Part shown: positions 49,557 to 58,537 of the stretch, in pieces | Position numbering within the stretch: the first letter of the stretch is position 1 | Layout: each line of letters opens with the position of its first letter | From: JAAYAY01 sp963674575 | GTDB taxonomy: Bacteria > Planctomycetota > Planctomycetia > Pirellulales > Thermoguttaceae | NCBI GenBank assembly: GCA_963674575.2 | Contig: CAXXQT010000009.1 | Location: 1,302,001 to 1,366,000, forward strand | Direction: 5' to 3' | DNA length: 64,000 nt | Notes under the pieces: generated by a model | Database searches by the model: none | Seen by the model: the letters and a program-made list of their open reading frames with translations, nothing else | What the model was told of the DNA's origin: nothing | Position numbers and translations under genes: made by a program

Positions 49557-49890
49557 TTCTTCCTTCTTTCTTCGTTTAAAAACCTTCGTCCCTCGGCGCT
49601 GCGCGGTGAAGACCGTTGCCCGGCGGTCCCTTTGGGAGGGACCGGGATGGAGCCGGAAGAATCCCGGCGCGCCGACCGATGCTACGAGTGCCGCGTCCCC
49701 ACGAAGAGGCAGGCTTGACCCTTGCGGCAAGGGCCGCGCCCCGCGGATGTCAATTTGAATACGTCAAGGTTGGCACCACGAATCTGTAGGGAGCATGGAG
49801 ATCCGCTGATTCTTCCGTCAGCACGTGGCGGCAAAAAGCATCATCCCAATGAGTCATTGAGTCTCGTCGAATCAAAAAAGTTCGCATGCT
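49557..49890 (-). other. Long 5' leader of pckG
   Basis: If the promoter at 49891-49919 is used, about 320 bases precede pckG. Two hairpins are visible: CGGTCCC/GGGACCG at 49624-49644 with a 7-base loop, and CCCTTG/CAAGGG at about 49717-49731 with loop CGG. No small gene is evident. These could serve in attenuation or mRNA stability; nothing matches a riboswitch I know. Confidence 0.35.
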
Positions 49891-49919
49891 AGTATTAGGG
49901 GCTGGCGTCGGCAAGTCAA
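49891..49919 (-). promoter_or_regulatory. Promoter reading toward pckG
   Basis: On the minus strand TTGACT at 49919-49914 and TAATAC at 49897-49892 are 16 bases apart (17 to AATACT). Both hexamers are close to consensus. Confidence 0.6.
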
Positions 49920-50039
49920 TCGCCCTGCAACCCGCATAGGGGGTGTCGCCGTGCCGCTAACGTGTTCCTCACCAGGCGATCCGGCCTGCCTACCCCCTCG
50001 GCGTAGCGGGTCCCTTTGGGATACATCCTCGCTGGCATT

Positions 50040-50343
50040 TTGGCAAAACCCGCTGAAATGAAAGCGATTACGACGCCTCACGGGGGCCCGCACTTATGGT
50101 GGGAGCCATCCCCCAGGGCATCCCCGTTCCGCTCTATCGTGTGCAGAGACAAGACCCCCTTGGAGAAGAGGGCTGCTGGCTCCCCGACAGTACGCCTTCC
50201 CCCAATGGACACGAACGCTCGGCGAGTGTCGCAGGATCCCGGGGGCACTGATCCAACGGCAGGCGTTCCATCCGGTTGCACCCAAAACGGGGCAATTCAA
50301 AGACGATGGCACTGGCGTCTTGCGCGTCTTGCCAGTGTTTTTT
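50040..50343 (+). ncRNA. Candidate small RNA ending in a strong intrinsic terminator
   Basis: A textbook terminator lies at 50310-50343 on the plus strand: CACTGGC, 14-base loop, GCCAGTG, then six T. No coding gene on that strand precedes it; the open frame at 50016-50348 has no protein-like character. Something transcribed between about 49,950 and 50,310 must end here. The region is GC-rich and self-complementary in places, but I could not match it to RNase P RNA, tmRNA, SRP RNA or 6S RNA. The 5' end is a guess. Confidence 0.35.
50310..50343 (+). terminator. Intrinsic terminator
   Basis: Perfect 7-bp GC-rich stem at 50310-50316 and 50331-50337 followed directly by TTTTTT at 50338-50343. It is about 105 bases before the DUF1963 gene, so it would also insulate that gene. 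Confidence 0.75.
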
Positions 50344-50448
50344 GGTAGCGCAACCTGCGATGGCGAGGCACAGGGAATTCCTGTAGAAATACAAGTTCCA
50401 TAGGTTTTTTTTCGGCGGTGTCAATTGAGATTAGATCGGACTGTTGAT

Positions 50449-51312
50449 ATGCACGAGCACCTACCCGTTGAGTTGGTGAAGGCAGCGAGAAACGTCATCG
50501 CAGAGTGGGAATTGGAATCGATGACGGATGTGATCCTTGGAGCCACGCAGCCGCAGATTCGATTCGAGTGCTCCAACAGGCCTAAGGACGCACTTCCGCG
50601 TACATTCGCGGGCGGATTGCCAGAGATGCCATCCGATCTACAGTGGCCGCGATGCGAAAACGGGTTGCTTCCATTTATCGCGCAGATTGATCTCGCGGCA
50701 ATTCCGGCCTTGCCGAATCACCCTCTTCCCAGATCCGGCTTTCTGTATTTCTTCTACTGGTGCACCAATGAAACCGAGGGGGAGCCTTGTCGCGTTCTCT
50801 GGGCTGACTGTGACGCTGAGGCGTTGAAGCCCACAAAGATTGCCGAGACCGATATACTTCCCGATTGGCAAGGTGTGCGCATCTATGAACAGGAACGCAC
50901 TGCTTCCATCAAACTTGGTGTATCAATGTCGGAGTGCTTGCTTGAACAGATGGCTCTGGAATCTGGCTGCCTCACACAGGCAGACCTGAACGATGACGAG
51001 CTTGGCGACTTTCCCTCAGAATTCGAATTCGACGTTGAGTTGGAACTCGCGGGCGGCGAAATATGCCTGACAGACCATATGCTGTGGGGGCAGTCGCTTG
51101 GCTACGTTCCACTTGAAGAGCTTCTAGGCGACTTGACGCCTTCCCGTACTGGGTACCGTAATGGAGGCGAGACTTGGCTTAACCTCCTTCAAGTCATGTC
51201 GGGAGGAAATATGTTGTGGTCAGACGCTGGTTGTTTGGCCTTCCTCATCGAGAAGTCAAAGCTGGAGAAATGCGAATTTGATTTGGTGCGAGCGAGGGTT
51301 CTCTCCACCTAG
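50449..51312 (+). CDS. DUF1963 (YwqG-like) protein
   Basis: 287 residues from the ATG at 50449; the frame extends 8 codons upstream without need. The YwqG/DUF1963 signature is clear: FAGGLPEMPSDLQWP (about 54), LPFIAQIDLAAIP (about 75), LPRSGFLYFFYW (about 93) and, late, GYVPLEELLGD and LLQVMSG with a final CLAFLIEKSKLE. Members bind or sense unknown ligands and often sit in polymorphic-toxin or immunity-type loci; no function is established. Its base composition is lower in GC than the neighbours, consistent with acquisition. It is convergent with yggU, 95 bases away. Confidence 0.85.
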   Translation: MHEHLPVELVKAARNVIAEWELESMTDVILGATQPQIRFECSNRPKDALPRTFAGGLPEMPSDLQWPRCENGLLPFIAQIDLAAIPALPNHPLPRSGFLYFFYWCTNETEGEPCRVLWADCDAEALKPTKIAETDILPDWQGVRIYEQERTASIKLGVSMSECLLEQMALESGCLTQADLNDDELGDFPSEFEFDVELELAGGEICLTDHMLWGQSLGYVPLEELLGDLTPSRTGYRNGGETWLNLLQVMSGGNMLWSDAGCLAFLIEKSKLEKCEFDLVRARVLST

Positions 51313-51407
51313 CCTGCACGGCAACGACGCACCATCCGTACAGAGCCATGTCTATTTCCTGGCGGCGCAGAGCATTCACCGCCTGAGGATATCCTGCGGC
51401 CGCCGGT

Positions 51408-51713
51408 TCAGGAAGCTCCACCGGTGAGGCGTTTGATCTGTTCGCCCAGGGCGGTCAAGACGACGCCCTCGACCAGGAATCGCTTCTGGGACGAGGTTTC
51501 GCCGGCAACGAGTTCGATCTGGGCCTTGCGCAAGGAAAGCTGTTTCGCCAGCAGGGCGATGATGGCCTTATTGGCCTTGCCCTTCTCCGGGGCTTGGGTG
51601 ACGGAGACTTTGAGCATGCCGTTCTGAACGCCCCCAATCTCGTTGCGGCGGGCGCCGGCGTGAGCCTTGACGGGGAGGATAACGCCTCCGTCGCGAGCTT
51701 CCAGGTCGATCAC
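51408..51713 (-). CDS. DUF167 / YggU family protein
   Basis: 101 residues of the YggU (UPF0235) family: VKAHAGARRNEIGG, then the signature PEKGKANKAIIALLAKQL and VAGETSSQKRFLVEG. The function is not established; it is often next to yggS and yggT. Here its start overlaps the stop of the YggS gene by 4 bases, making three coupled genes with the LarA-like gene. The short length and motif order are normal for the family. Confidence 0.92.
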   Translation of the reverse strand: MIDLEARDGGVILPVKAHAGARRNEIGGVQNGMLKVSVTQAPEKGKANKAIIALLAKQLSLRKAQIELVAGETSSQKRFLVEGVVLTALGEQIKRLTGGAS

Positions 51714-52423
51714 CGCGAAACCCCCTCGTACAAGGCGCTGCCCACTCGAACCAGCGTGGCTCCTTCCTCGATCGCCACCTCGTAGTCGCCGCTCATTCCC
51801 ATGGAGAGTTCTTGGAAGCGAACCGGCTCAGGGCAGTTGCCGTCGAGGGAGTCTCGCAACTCGCGCAATGCGGCAAAGTCGCGTCGGGCCCCTTCAGCGT
51901 CCGTTCCCAACCCCGCCATGCACATGAGCCCGCAGATCTCGAGATGTTCGAGGCGAGCCAAGTCGGGCAGAAGGCCAGGCAACGTTTTGGGTGTGAATCC
52001 GTGTTTTGCTTCATCCCCCGAGGTATTCACTTCCAGCAGCACGCGTGGGCGCAGTTCCAACTCGCCCGCGATCCGATCGATCGCGTCCAGGTGGCGAAGG
52101 CTCTCGGCCGAGTGGATCATGTCGACCAGGGGCAAGGTGCGGCGGATTTTGTTGCGCTGCAATTGTCCGATCATGTGCCAGCGAATCGGACGCCCGGCGA
52201 AGGCCTCGGCCTTGGGCCAGAAGTGCTGGGGACGACTTTCGCCGAGCACGGTTGCGCCGGCATCGATCAAGGGCTCAATGATCTCGGTTCCCACGTACTT
52301 GGTCACCGCGACGAGCACGACGTCTTCGGGCTTGCGTTCCGAGCGTTGAGCCGCGTCGGCAATACGTTCCCGCACCTCGGCGAGGTTCTGGGCGATTCGG
52401 TGTCGGAGAGCATCGGAATTCAT
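51710..52423 (-). CDS. yggS: YggS-family pyridoxal phosphate homeostasis protein
   Basis: 237 residues from the ATG at 52423 (MNSDALRHRIAQNLAEVRERI); a longer upstream frame is not YggS-like. The fold-type III PLP-binding barrel is recognisable: LVAVTKYV with the PLP lysine (K42 region), GESRPQHFWPKAEAF, WHMIGQLQRNKIR, VLLEVNTSGDEAKHG, LMCMAG and ELSMGMSGDYEVAIEEGATLVRVGSALY with the phosphate-binding end. YggS/PLPBP buffers PLP and affects amino-acid balance. The usual GENY-type motif is GESRPQ here, a common planctomycete variant to my eye. It overlaps both neighbours by 4 bases. Confidence 0.93.
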   Translation of the reverse strand: MNSDALRHRIAQNLAEVRERIADAAQRSERKPEDVVLVAVTKYVGTEIIEPLIDAGATVLGESRPQHFWPKAEAFAGRPIRWHMIGQLQRNKIRRTLPLVDMIHSAESLRHLDAIDRIAGELELRPRVLLEVNTSGDEAKHGFTPKTLPGLLPDLARLEHLEICGLMCMAGLGTDAEGARRDFAALRELRDSLDGNCPEPVRFQELSMGMSGDYEVAIEEGATLVRVGSALYEGVSR

Positions 52424-53649
52424 GTGTCGTTGGCAACACGAGGGACGGTGAGCGGGGCATTTCCAAGGAGGATTCCGTCGGGAAACCGGCTGATCAGGCG
52501 GTTGAGTTCGGCGTCGGACTCCACCGGGGCGACCATCAGGTCTTCCAGCAGGTCCGGATCGAGTTCGCTTCGGAGGTAGACGTCGACGCGATCCAGGGCG
52601 CGTGCCAACTGGGCCGCCGCCAGCGCGTCGGGAGGGGGACTGTCGATGATTTCTCGGACAGCCTCGTGTCGTGTCCGACACCGCCGCAGGCATTCCAGGG
52701 CTTCCCCGGGCTCTTCCGCCACCTCACAGCAGAGGACGATCGCTCCCTCGTCTTCCACACATTCCAGGGCGGACACCAGGGAACGGGCCACGCTTTGCCA
52801 GGTTTGACGACTCGGTCCGCCTTCGATTCCGGCCACGACGATCTTAGCCCGGCGAGGCACCTCCCATCGCCAGGCCCTTCGATAGAGACCTCGCGCCCGT
52901 CGGCGAACCGGGTCCACCGCCCCTGCGACCACATCGTGGGCCCGATCTCCCGATCCGGGAACGACCTGGACGGTGAAGACAATTCCGAGCAGCCAGCCGA
53001 CTTCCTCCACGGCATCGACAAAACCGCGGCGGTGCCGCCCCCGCGCCCCGAGTGCCTTGGGCGACCGAAACTTCTTCTGGGCCTCGGCATCGGCAAAGGT
53101 CGGGTAGATCGCCCCGTGCGTGCCAAAATGCCCCGGCACGGCCCGACCATGAACGCATCCGATGGGGATCACCATGTCGGCGTCCGTCAGAGCCCGATTC
53201 AGCCAGATGGGGCTCCCCGACTTGGCCGTCGCCAGAAAGGCCAGAGCGTCCTTGTCTTCAGGGTCATGGTCCACGAGCCGAACTCGACGCTGCAATTCTT
53301 CCGGCAGGTTGGGAAGGGGGTTTCCGAATCGAGCCGCCGCGTCGCTCGCCGAACGCAGCACGGTGATGCCGTCCGGATCGATCCCGGCTGAGGCCAGGTG
53401 CTGCACGACCGCCGCCGCGATCTTTCCACCATCGGGGACCCCTTCATCCAGGGCAATCACAATCTGGTCCGACGGGGTTACGCATCGTCCGAGGGGCGGA
53501 ATTCCCGTGGGGACCGAAAGCACATGGTCAACCCGCTCGGCCACGTCCGTGTCCGTTCGCGGCAGACGATTCCCGCATTCCGCCACCAGCGTGCAATGGC
53601 CAAACTCAAGTTCAACGGAAGAACTGGTTCCGTAGTGAAGCGTCGTCAT
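52420..53649 (-). CDS. LarA-like (DUF2088) protein
   Basis: 409 residues from the ATG at 53649 (MTTLHYGTSSSVELEF). It matches the DUF2088/LarA family: N-terminal VTPSDQIVIALDEGVPDGGKIAAAV split over residues 62-86, then VLRSASDAAA, and a CVHGRAVPGHFGTHGAIYPTF region. LarA is the nickel-pincer lactate racemase; catalytic His are visible (VHG, GHFGTHG). The lysine of the classical SGGRK-type motif that holds the pincer cofactor is not evident, so a different racemase substrate or a cofactor-free role is possible. The cofactor genes larB, larC and larE are not in the window. Its stop overlaps the yggS start by 4 bases. Confidence 0.75.
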   Translation of the reverse strand: MTTLHYGTSSSVELEFGHCTLVAECGNRLPRTDTDVAERVDHVLSVPTGIPPLGRCVTPSDQIVIALDEGVPDGGKIAAAVVQHLASAGIDPDGITVLRSASDAAARFGNPLPNLPEELQRRVRLVDHDPEDKDALAFLATAKSGSPIWLNRALTDADMVIPIGCVHGRAVPGHFGTHGAIYPTFADAEAQKKFRSPKALGARGRHRRGFVDAVEEVGWLLGIVFTVQVVPGSGDRAHDVVAGAVDPVRRRARGLYRRAWRWEVPRRAKIVVAGIEGGPSRQTWQSVARSLVSALECVEDEGAIVLCCEVAEEPGEALECLRRCRTRHEAVREIIDSPPPDALAAAQLARALDRVDVYLRSELDPDLLEDLMVAPVESDAELNRLISRFPDGILLGNAPLTVPRVANDT

Positions 53650-53865
53650 CGGAAACCCTTGGACACGGGATGCGTGGAAGCATCCAGTCGAGCGGAGCCT
53701 TATTTGGTGGAGAAAAAGAAGACAACCCGGCAAAACAGGCAAGCCAGGCAAAGCATGAGGCGTCTATCTTTCATCTTACCGATCGCCGGAAGATTTGGTC
53801 AAGAAGCCGAGGTTTACGCAACCGCGGGCATCGCAAATAATCAGGGTTTCCCAACGACGGAGCTG

Positions 53866-53994
53866 GAGGCTGTAGACTGGAGGTTAGAGGCTAGAGATTC
53901 CTGATGCGAGGTCGATTGGGGCGGAAAGCCGATTTCAGTACCCCGAAAGATCCTGTTTTGCAGTCCTACCGTCTTCAGGCTCCGTTTGAGTAAG
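53866..53994 (+). repeat. Partial copy D of the MITE-like family
   Basis: About 129 bp with CTGGAGGCTGTAGACTGGAG at the left, then TTCCTGATGCGAGGTCGAT, the strongest shared block with copies A-C, then TTTTGCAGTCCT, and a TTTGAGTAA end. The left terminal repeat is replaced by CTGGAG-type sequence, linking the MITE-like elements to the CTCCAGC palindromes. It lies between the LarA-like gene and the lipoprotein gene. Confidence 0.75.
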
Positions 53995-54038
53995 TCAGAA
54001 TCGAATACCAAGACTCCCCACTCCTGGAAATCAATCGA

Positions 54039-56528
54039 ATGAATCTTCCATCCCGAACCTGTTTGCCGTCGATTCCGCGGATTCATCTGGCAGCCCTCCT
54101 CCTTGCGATCGCGCTCGGTGTTCCGGGATGCAACAAGCCGGCGGAGCCGACTCCGACTGGCCCGTCTCCCGGTCCGATGGCTGGCGGCAACGAAATGCTT
54201 CCGGCATCCGCCCCAGCCGTGCCTCCTACCCAGGGAACGGTTGAGGACGTGTTGAATCGAATGGTCGAGGCCTACAAGAACGCCACCAGCTACCGCGACA
54301 CCGCCGAGGTGGCGTTGACGGGCACGCAGAATGGCCAGCCCCAGCGCATCCCCTTTCCCTGCCAGGTGCTGCTGCAACGGCCCAACAAGATGCGCATGCT
54401 GGTCGACAGCGGGACGCTCCTCTGCGACGGGACGAACACCTACGGGTTCGTTCGGGAGATTCCCGGGCAAATCGTGAAGGTTCCCGCCCAGACGCAGCTC
54501 TCCATGGCGTCGGCCTATCCCGACTTCCTCCTTGCCCAATCGATGATGCAGTCTCCCGCCCAGGCCTTCTGTTGGGCGCCCTTTCAACTCGTCCTTCTCC
54601 TGGCCAACGACCCCTTGAAAACGCTGGACTTTGACGTGCAAAGCAAGCAGCTCCTCGACCCGGCCATGATCGAGGACCGCCCATGCGACCGCGTCCAACT
54701 GGTCACCGAGAATGGCCCCGGCGTCCTTTGGATCGATCAGGAGACCTCCGTACTGCGCCGATTCGAACTGCCCCACGACGCCTTGAGCCGGCAGGCGGAA
54801 GGGGATCAATTCACGGTGGGGGCACTTACGATCGAATACCACCAGGCCGAACTCAATCCGACCATCGCGCCGGAGGCGTTCCAGTTCCAGGTTCCCGACG
54901 AAATCCAGCCGGCAGATGCCCTGGTCATGCCCCTCCTGAAAATCCTCGGCCAGCCCTGTCCGGAGTTCAGCCTCACCGACGCGCAAGGCGAGGCAATCTC
55001 GACTGCTTCTCTCCAGGGCAAGATTGTCATTCTCACCCTGTGGTCGAGCAAGGTTCCCCAGTGCCGCCTGATGCTGCAAGCGGCAGCCGCAACCCGCGCC
55101 AACCTCAAGACTCCCGACGAGGTGGCCATCGTGGCAGTCAATCTCGAACCCGCCAATGTCCAGACCAGCAGCCTCCAGACCGTTCTCCAGGACTGGAAAG
55201 CGGAACTCTCAGTCTACCGCGACGAGAAGCAGGGCATCCCCAGGCACTTCGGCTTCAACGCGGTGCCGGTCACGATCATCCTCGACAAAAAAGGAACCAT
55301 CCAGGCTCTGCAACTCGGTGCTTCGGAAAACTCGGGCGTGCTTCTCGGAAACGCGATCGAACGACTCCAGCAAGGCGAGGATCTCTACAAAGCTGCCCTC
55401 GCCCAGTTCGACGACCAGCGTGCCGCCTTCGAAATGACCCTGGAACAAAGCTACAAGGACGACATCTATTGCATCAAACCGGTCATTCCTCGAAGCCAGG
55501 TCAGTCCGCGCAGCGAACCGACCAACCTCAAGATGACCCAGCTTTGGTCGTGCGACCAGTTGAAGCATCCAGGCAACATCACCGTGGTCCCGGCGGCAGA
55601 CGGCTCGCCGAGAGTCCTCGTCATCGACGACGCAGGGTCGGTGGTCGAACTGAAAACCGATGGCTCGGTGGCGGCGACTCACCCTCTCAAGCTGGAAGGG
55701 AACGAGTTGGTGACCGCCCTCCGCACGGCAACAACAGCCGATGGAAAACGCTACTTCCTTGGCACGGCTCGCCGAGTCCAGCGGGTCCACCTCTTCGACG
55801 AGAACTTCAAGACGCTCCTCGTGTATCCTGACGTGAAGCACCCGGGAATCAACGACGCCCTGCTCACCGACCTTCATGGCGACGGCAACTTGGAAATGGT
55901 CCTGGGATACGCGGACGTAGCCGGCGTCCAGGCGGCAGATCTCGAGGGCACGCGGATCTGGACGGACCGCTCGGTGGTGGATGCGATCCGCGTGGCCCCT
56001 CTTGCCACGCAGGCCGATGCTCCCGCCAACATTCTCGCCCTGAACGCTGGCGTGGGTGGCGGCACCATTCTGGAACTCGATCCCCAGGGAAAACGGGTTC
56101 GCGATCTCGCAATCGCCGATCACGCCATCGGATGGCTGGTAACCGACGATCTGGACGGTGACGGCGCCTCCGAGATCTGTGTTCTTGCTGTGGCCGTTGC
56201 GTCCGGCGGCGTCCCGGACCGGAATACGATCGAGATCATGGGCATCGACGCCGAGGGAAATCCCCTCTGGCGGCACCCGATCACACGGGGCGTGCATTAC
56301 GAGCAGATTGAACCTGTCATTGCCGGTAACGTTCTTGCCGAGGGGCCCAAGCAATGGCTTGTCGCCACCGCTGACAGCACGATCACCATCATCGGCGCCG
56401 ATGGCAAGCTCGTCGAGCGCTTCGTTTATGGCGCCGAACTCTCGGGGATGGCAACGGCGAATTTTGACGGCAAGCCCGTCCTCCTGGTCGCCACGCCCAA
56501 GGCCGTCGAGGCCTGGCAGGTAGAATGA
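54039..56528 (+). CDS. Lipoprotein with LolA-like, redoxin-like and beta-propeller domains
   Basis: 829 residues. A signal peptide ends in GVPGC with the lipidated Cys at C31. Residues about 65-290 resemble LolA/DUF2092 (VEDVLNRMVEAYKNATSYRD, then strands such as GPGVLWIDQETSVLRRFELP). Residues about 305-450 are an AhpC/TlpA-type thioredoxin fold (LGQPCPEFSLTDAQGEAIST, YRDEKQGIPRHFGFNAVPVT with cis-Pro). The usual WCxxC reads W335-S-S-K-V-P-Q-C342, so only one active-site Cys remains. Residues about 510-829 are FG-GAP/propeller-like (LLTDLHGDGNLEMVLG, DDLDGDGASEICVL). It is an envelope protein; the combination suggests sensing or carrying rather than disulfide reduction, which is inference. 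Confidence 0.8.
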   Translation: MNLPSRTCLPSIPRIHLAALLLAIALGVPGCNKPAEPTPTGPSPGPMAGGNEMLPASAPAVPPTQGTVEDVLNRMVEAYKNATSYRDTAEVALTGTQNGQPQRIPFPCQVLLQRPNKMRMLVDSGTLLCDGTNTYGFVREIPGQIVKVPAQTQLSMASAYPDFLLAQSMMQSPAQAFCWAPFQLVLLLANDPLKTLDFDVQSKQLLDPAMIEDRPCDRVQLVTENGPGVLWIDQETSVLRRFELPHDALSRQAEGDQFTVGALTIEYHQAELNPTIAPEAFQFQVPDEIQPADALVMPLLKILGQPCPEFSLTDAQGEAISTASLQGKIVILTLWSSKVPQCRLMLQAAAATRANLKTPDEVAIVAVNLEPANVQTSSLQTVLQDWKAELSVYRDEKQGIPRHFGFNAVPVTIILDKKGTIQALQLGASENSGVLLGNAIERLQQGEDLYKAALAQFDDQRAAFEMTLEQSYKDDIYCIKPVIPRSQVSPRSEPTNLKMTQLWSCDQLKHPGNITVVPAADGSPRVLVIDDAGSVVELKTDGSVAATHPLKLEGNELVTALRTATTADGKRYFLGTARRVQRVHLFDENFKTLLVYPDVKHPGINDALLTDLHGDGNLEMVLGYADVAGVQAADLEGTRIWTDRSVVDAIRVAPLATQADAPANILALNAGVGGGTILELDPQGKRVRDLAIADHAIGWLVTDDLDGDGASEICVLAVAVASGGVPDRNTIEIMGIDAEGNPLWRHPITRGVHYEQIEPVIAGNVLAEGPKQWLVATADSTITIIGADGKLVERFVYGAELSGMATANFDGKPVLLVATPKAVEAWQVE

Positions 56529-56648
56529 GACTGGAGACGAGAGACTGGAGGTTGGAGGGCTGCGGTAGCAAGGGCTTTTCGTTGATCGGGATCAGTGAGT
56601 TAGGTTGCGTTAAATCCTCCAGCCTACGGCCTCCAGTCTACAGCCTTG
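56525..56648 (+). repeat. CTGGAG-type palindromic repeat F
   Basis: Left arm GAGACTGGAGGTTGGAGG near 56545 and right arm with CCTCCAGCCTACGGCCTCC near 56616 are imperfect inverses, the same units as at 29745 and in the methyltransferase gene. The element fills the convergent gap between the lipoprotein stop and the tilS stop (56638), and the last codons of tilS are inside it. Confidence 0.7.
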
Positions 56649-57672
56649 CCTGGGAGTCCGCTGCGCGAAGGCATAGGCCTTCTGGCTGGCACTCCACTTG
56701 AATCGATCCCGGAAAGGTGCGTGTTCGAGATGTCGCGGCGCAGGACGCCGGATTGCTCCGCAGCATGTCGACCAGCATCTGCCACTCGTTGAACCCCATC
56801 GACTGCAAAGGCCATCCGCGCGATTGCCAAGCGGCCAGAAAGACCTCTCGGACGAGATACTCCGGCTGACCTTCGGTCCGGTCCCGCCGGACAAGGACGA
56901 AATGCTCGCGCTGCTCGACCGCCCCGTCGGAGAGGAGAGCCCGCACCAACTCATCGACAATCCCCTGGGCTTCCCCCGCAAGACGTCCCAGACGCAACAG
57001 CGCGTCACCAACGGCCGGATTGTATTGGTCGGCCAGCTCGGGGAGCAAATCGTGCCGAATCCGGTTCCGGGTGAACTGGCGATCGGAATTAGAGCCGTCT
57101 TCCCGGAAGGGCTGTCCGAGGGATCCAAGGTATCCGAGCACGTCGCTGCGTCGGACTCCGAGGAAGGGGCGAATCAAGGACACGGCCAGACTGAGCCGAC
57201 GAGAACGGGGCATCCCAGCGAGTCCCGCGATTCCCGTTCCGCGCAGGATTCGATGGAGAATGGTCTCGATCTGATCGTCCGCGGTATGGGCACAGGCCAC
57301 ATAGCGAGCCCCCACCTTCTCGGCCGCACTTGTCAGAAAGCGGTATCTGCTCCGGCGAGCTGCTTCCTCGAGCCCTTCGGGGAAGGTCTCGATTTCGCCC
57401 GGCTCCCGTCGCCCCCACTGACATGCGAGCCCGAGCTCCCCCGCCAGGTGACGGACGAAATCTTCATCACGATCTGACTCATCCCCTCTGAAGCGGTGGT
57501 TATAGTGAGCCACGATCAGTCGCCCGACACCTTCATGCTTGAGCGAAGCGAGCCCACGGAGCAAGGCGACGCTGTCGGCGCCTCCTGATACAGCCACAAG
57601 AACCGTCACATCCGCCCATGCTTCCGGGGGCCATGAGTCCGACAACGACTGTACCAAAGGGGGGGAAGGCAT
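56638..57672 (-). CDS. tilS: tRNA(Ile)-lysidine synthase
   Basis: Adds lysine to C34 of the CAU-anticodon tRNA-Ile, changing it from Met to Ile decoding. 344 residues. The PP-loop ATPase motif is VAVSGGADSVALLRGL at about 27. Further family blocks are IVAHYNHRFRGDESDRDEDF (about 74) and YVACAHTADDQIETILHRILRG (about 128, shown as AHTADDQIETILHRI), then GLAGMP, LIRPFL and FREDGSNSDRQFTRNRIRHDLLP (as DRQFTRNRIRHDLLP). The start ATG at 57672 gives the normal N-terminus. The extreme C-terminus (AADSQARL) is encoded by repeat F, so the tail may have been altered. The upstream region is shared with rny, which is divergent. Confidence 0.94.
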   Translation of the reverse strand: MPSPPLVQSLSDSWPPEAWADVTVLVAVSGGADSVALLRGLASLKHEGVGRLIVAHYNHRFRGDESDRDEDFVRHLAGELGLACQWGRREPGEIETFPEGLEEAARRSRYRFLTSAAEKVGARYVACAHTADDQIETILHRILRGTGIAGLAGMPRSRRLSLAVSLIRPFLGVRRSDVLGYLGSLGQPFREDGSNSDRQFTRNRIRHDLLPELADQYNPAVGDALLRLGRLAGEAQGIVDELVRALLSDGAVEQREHFVLVRRDRTEGQPEYLVREVFLAAWQSRGWPLQSMGFNEWQMLVDMLRSNPASCAATSRTRTFPGSIQVECQPEGLCLRAADSQARL

Positions 57673-58537
57673 TGTTGTGTCTATCCCGAGGTCTCAGGCA
57701 AGATGGCTTGTCACGCATGAAAACAGCTTCTGCGGGGACGGAATCGCATGGCACCCTCCGCCTCTGCGCGTTCAGAAGGCCCCATTCTCCCCATTTGATC
57801 AGGCCAATCGTCCTAACTCAAAAATCAGAAGGGATTTATCTTTCGCACATTGGTTAGCAAATAGTTGCATGTGCCTTGAACTCTGATAGGATTACTATGG
57901 AAGTATTATGGCGAATTCCCGAGGTGCCATCCATGGGCTTCGGGCCGGTTCGCTGCGATACCTAATAGCGAAGAGCCCCCTTAGAGGTCCTGATGCGGAC
58001 TGGTTTTTGGGGCGGATGATTTGCAGACTTACGAGTTGATTTGCTGTTGGCAGCTATCGGTTTGCTCTAACACCCCCTGGATGATCCAAACAAGGAATCG
58101 CGTCCTTGATTGATTTGCTTCTGATCTACCTCCGCGGCCTTCTGAGCTTTTTCGGTTGGGGGCGCTTGTGCGCCCGGCCCGAATTTGCTCCGGTGCGAAA
58201 GGAGATCGGTCGTGCCAGGCACGTATCGCTGCGAGCATTGGCTCCACGCGAGGACGTGTGGTTGGGAGCAGACCATGTATTAGGAAGGTTCGGTGCTCCG
58301 CCCGGTTCATACCGGAACGATTGTTGGCAATCCGCGGTCGCCTCGAAACAACGGGAACAGGAACTCGATGGTTCCGTCGTTCCTCAGCCTCTGCCCCGAC
58401 AGAACGAATCCGTTTGAGCAGGGGCGGTGCTGCCGTCCCACCAAATGGTTCGACTCTCTCTGCAAGCCGCCCCGCGGTCCTCGTTCGACCTCGCGCTCTT
58501 CTTTTGGACCGACCAAAGACCGACGAGGTAAATAACC
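57673..58537 (+). other. 865-bp intergenic region between tilS and rny
   Basis: No convincing gene despite several open frames with no protein-like character. TTGCAT at 57866-57871 and TAGGAT at 57888-57893 (16-base spacer) are a weak promoter candidate reading toward rny. The segment 57800-58050 is clearly AT-richer than the surroundings. A long untranslated rny leader or a small RNA is possible; I see no terminator hairpin with a T-run. Confidence 0.4.

Noticed and set aside
50016..50348. 110-codon plus-strand frame before the terminator
   Set aside because: No start signal, random composition, and it runs through the terminator stem and T-run, so it is unlikely to be a gene.
58106..58417. 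103-codon frame upstream of rny
   Set aside because: No ribosome-binding site, no family resemblance, overlapping alternative frames of equal length.
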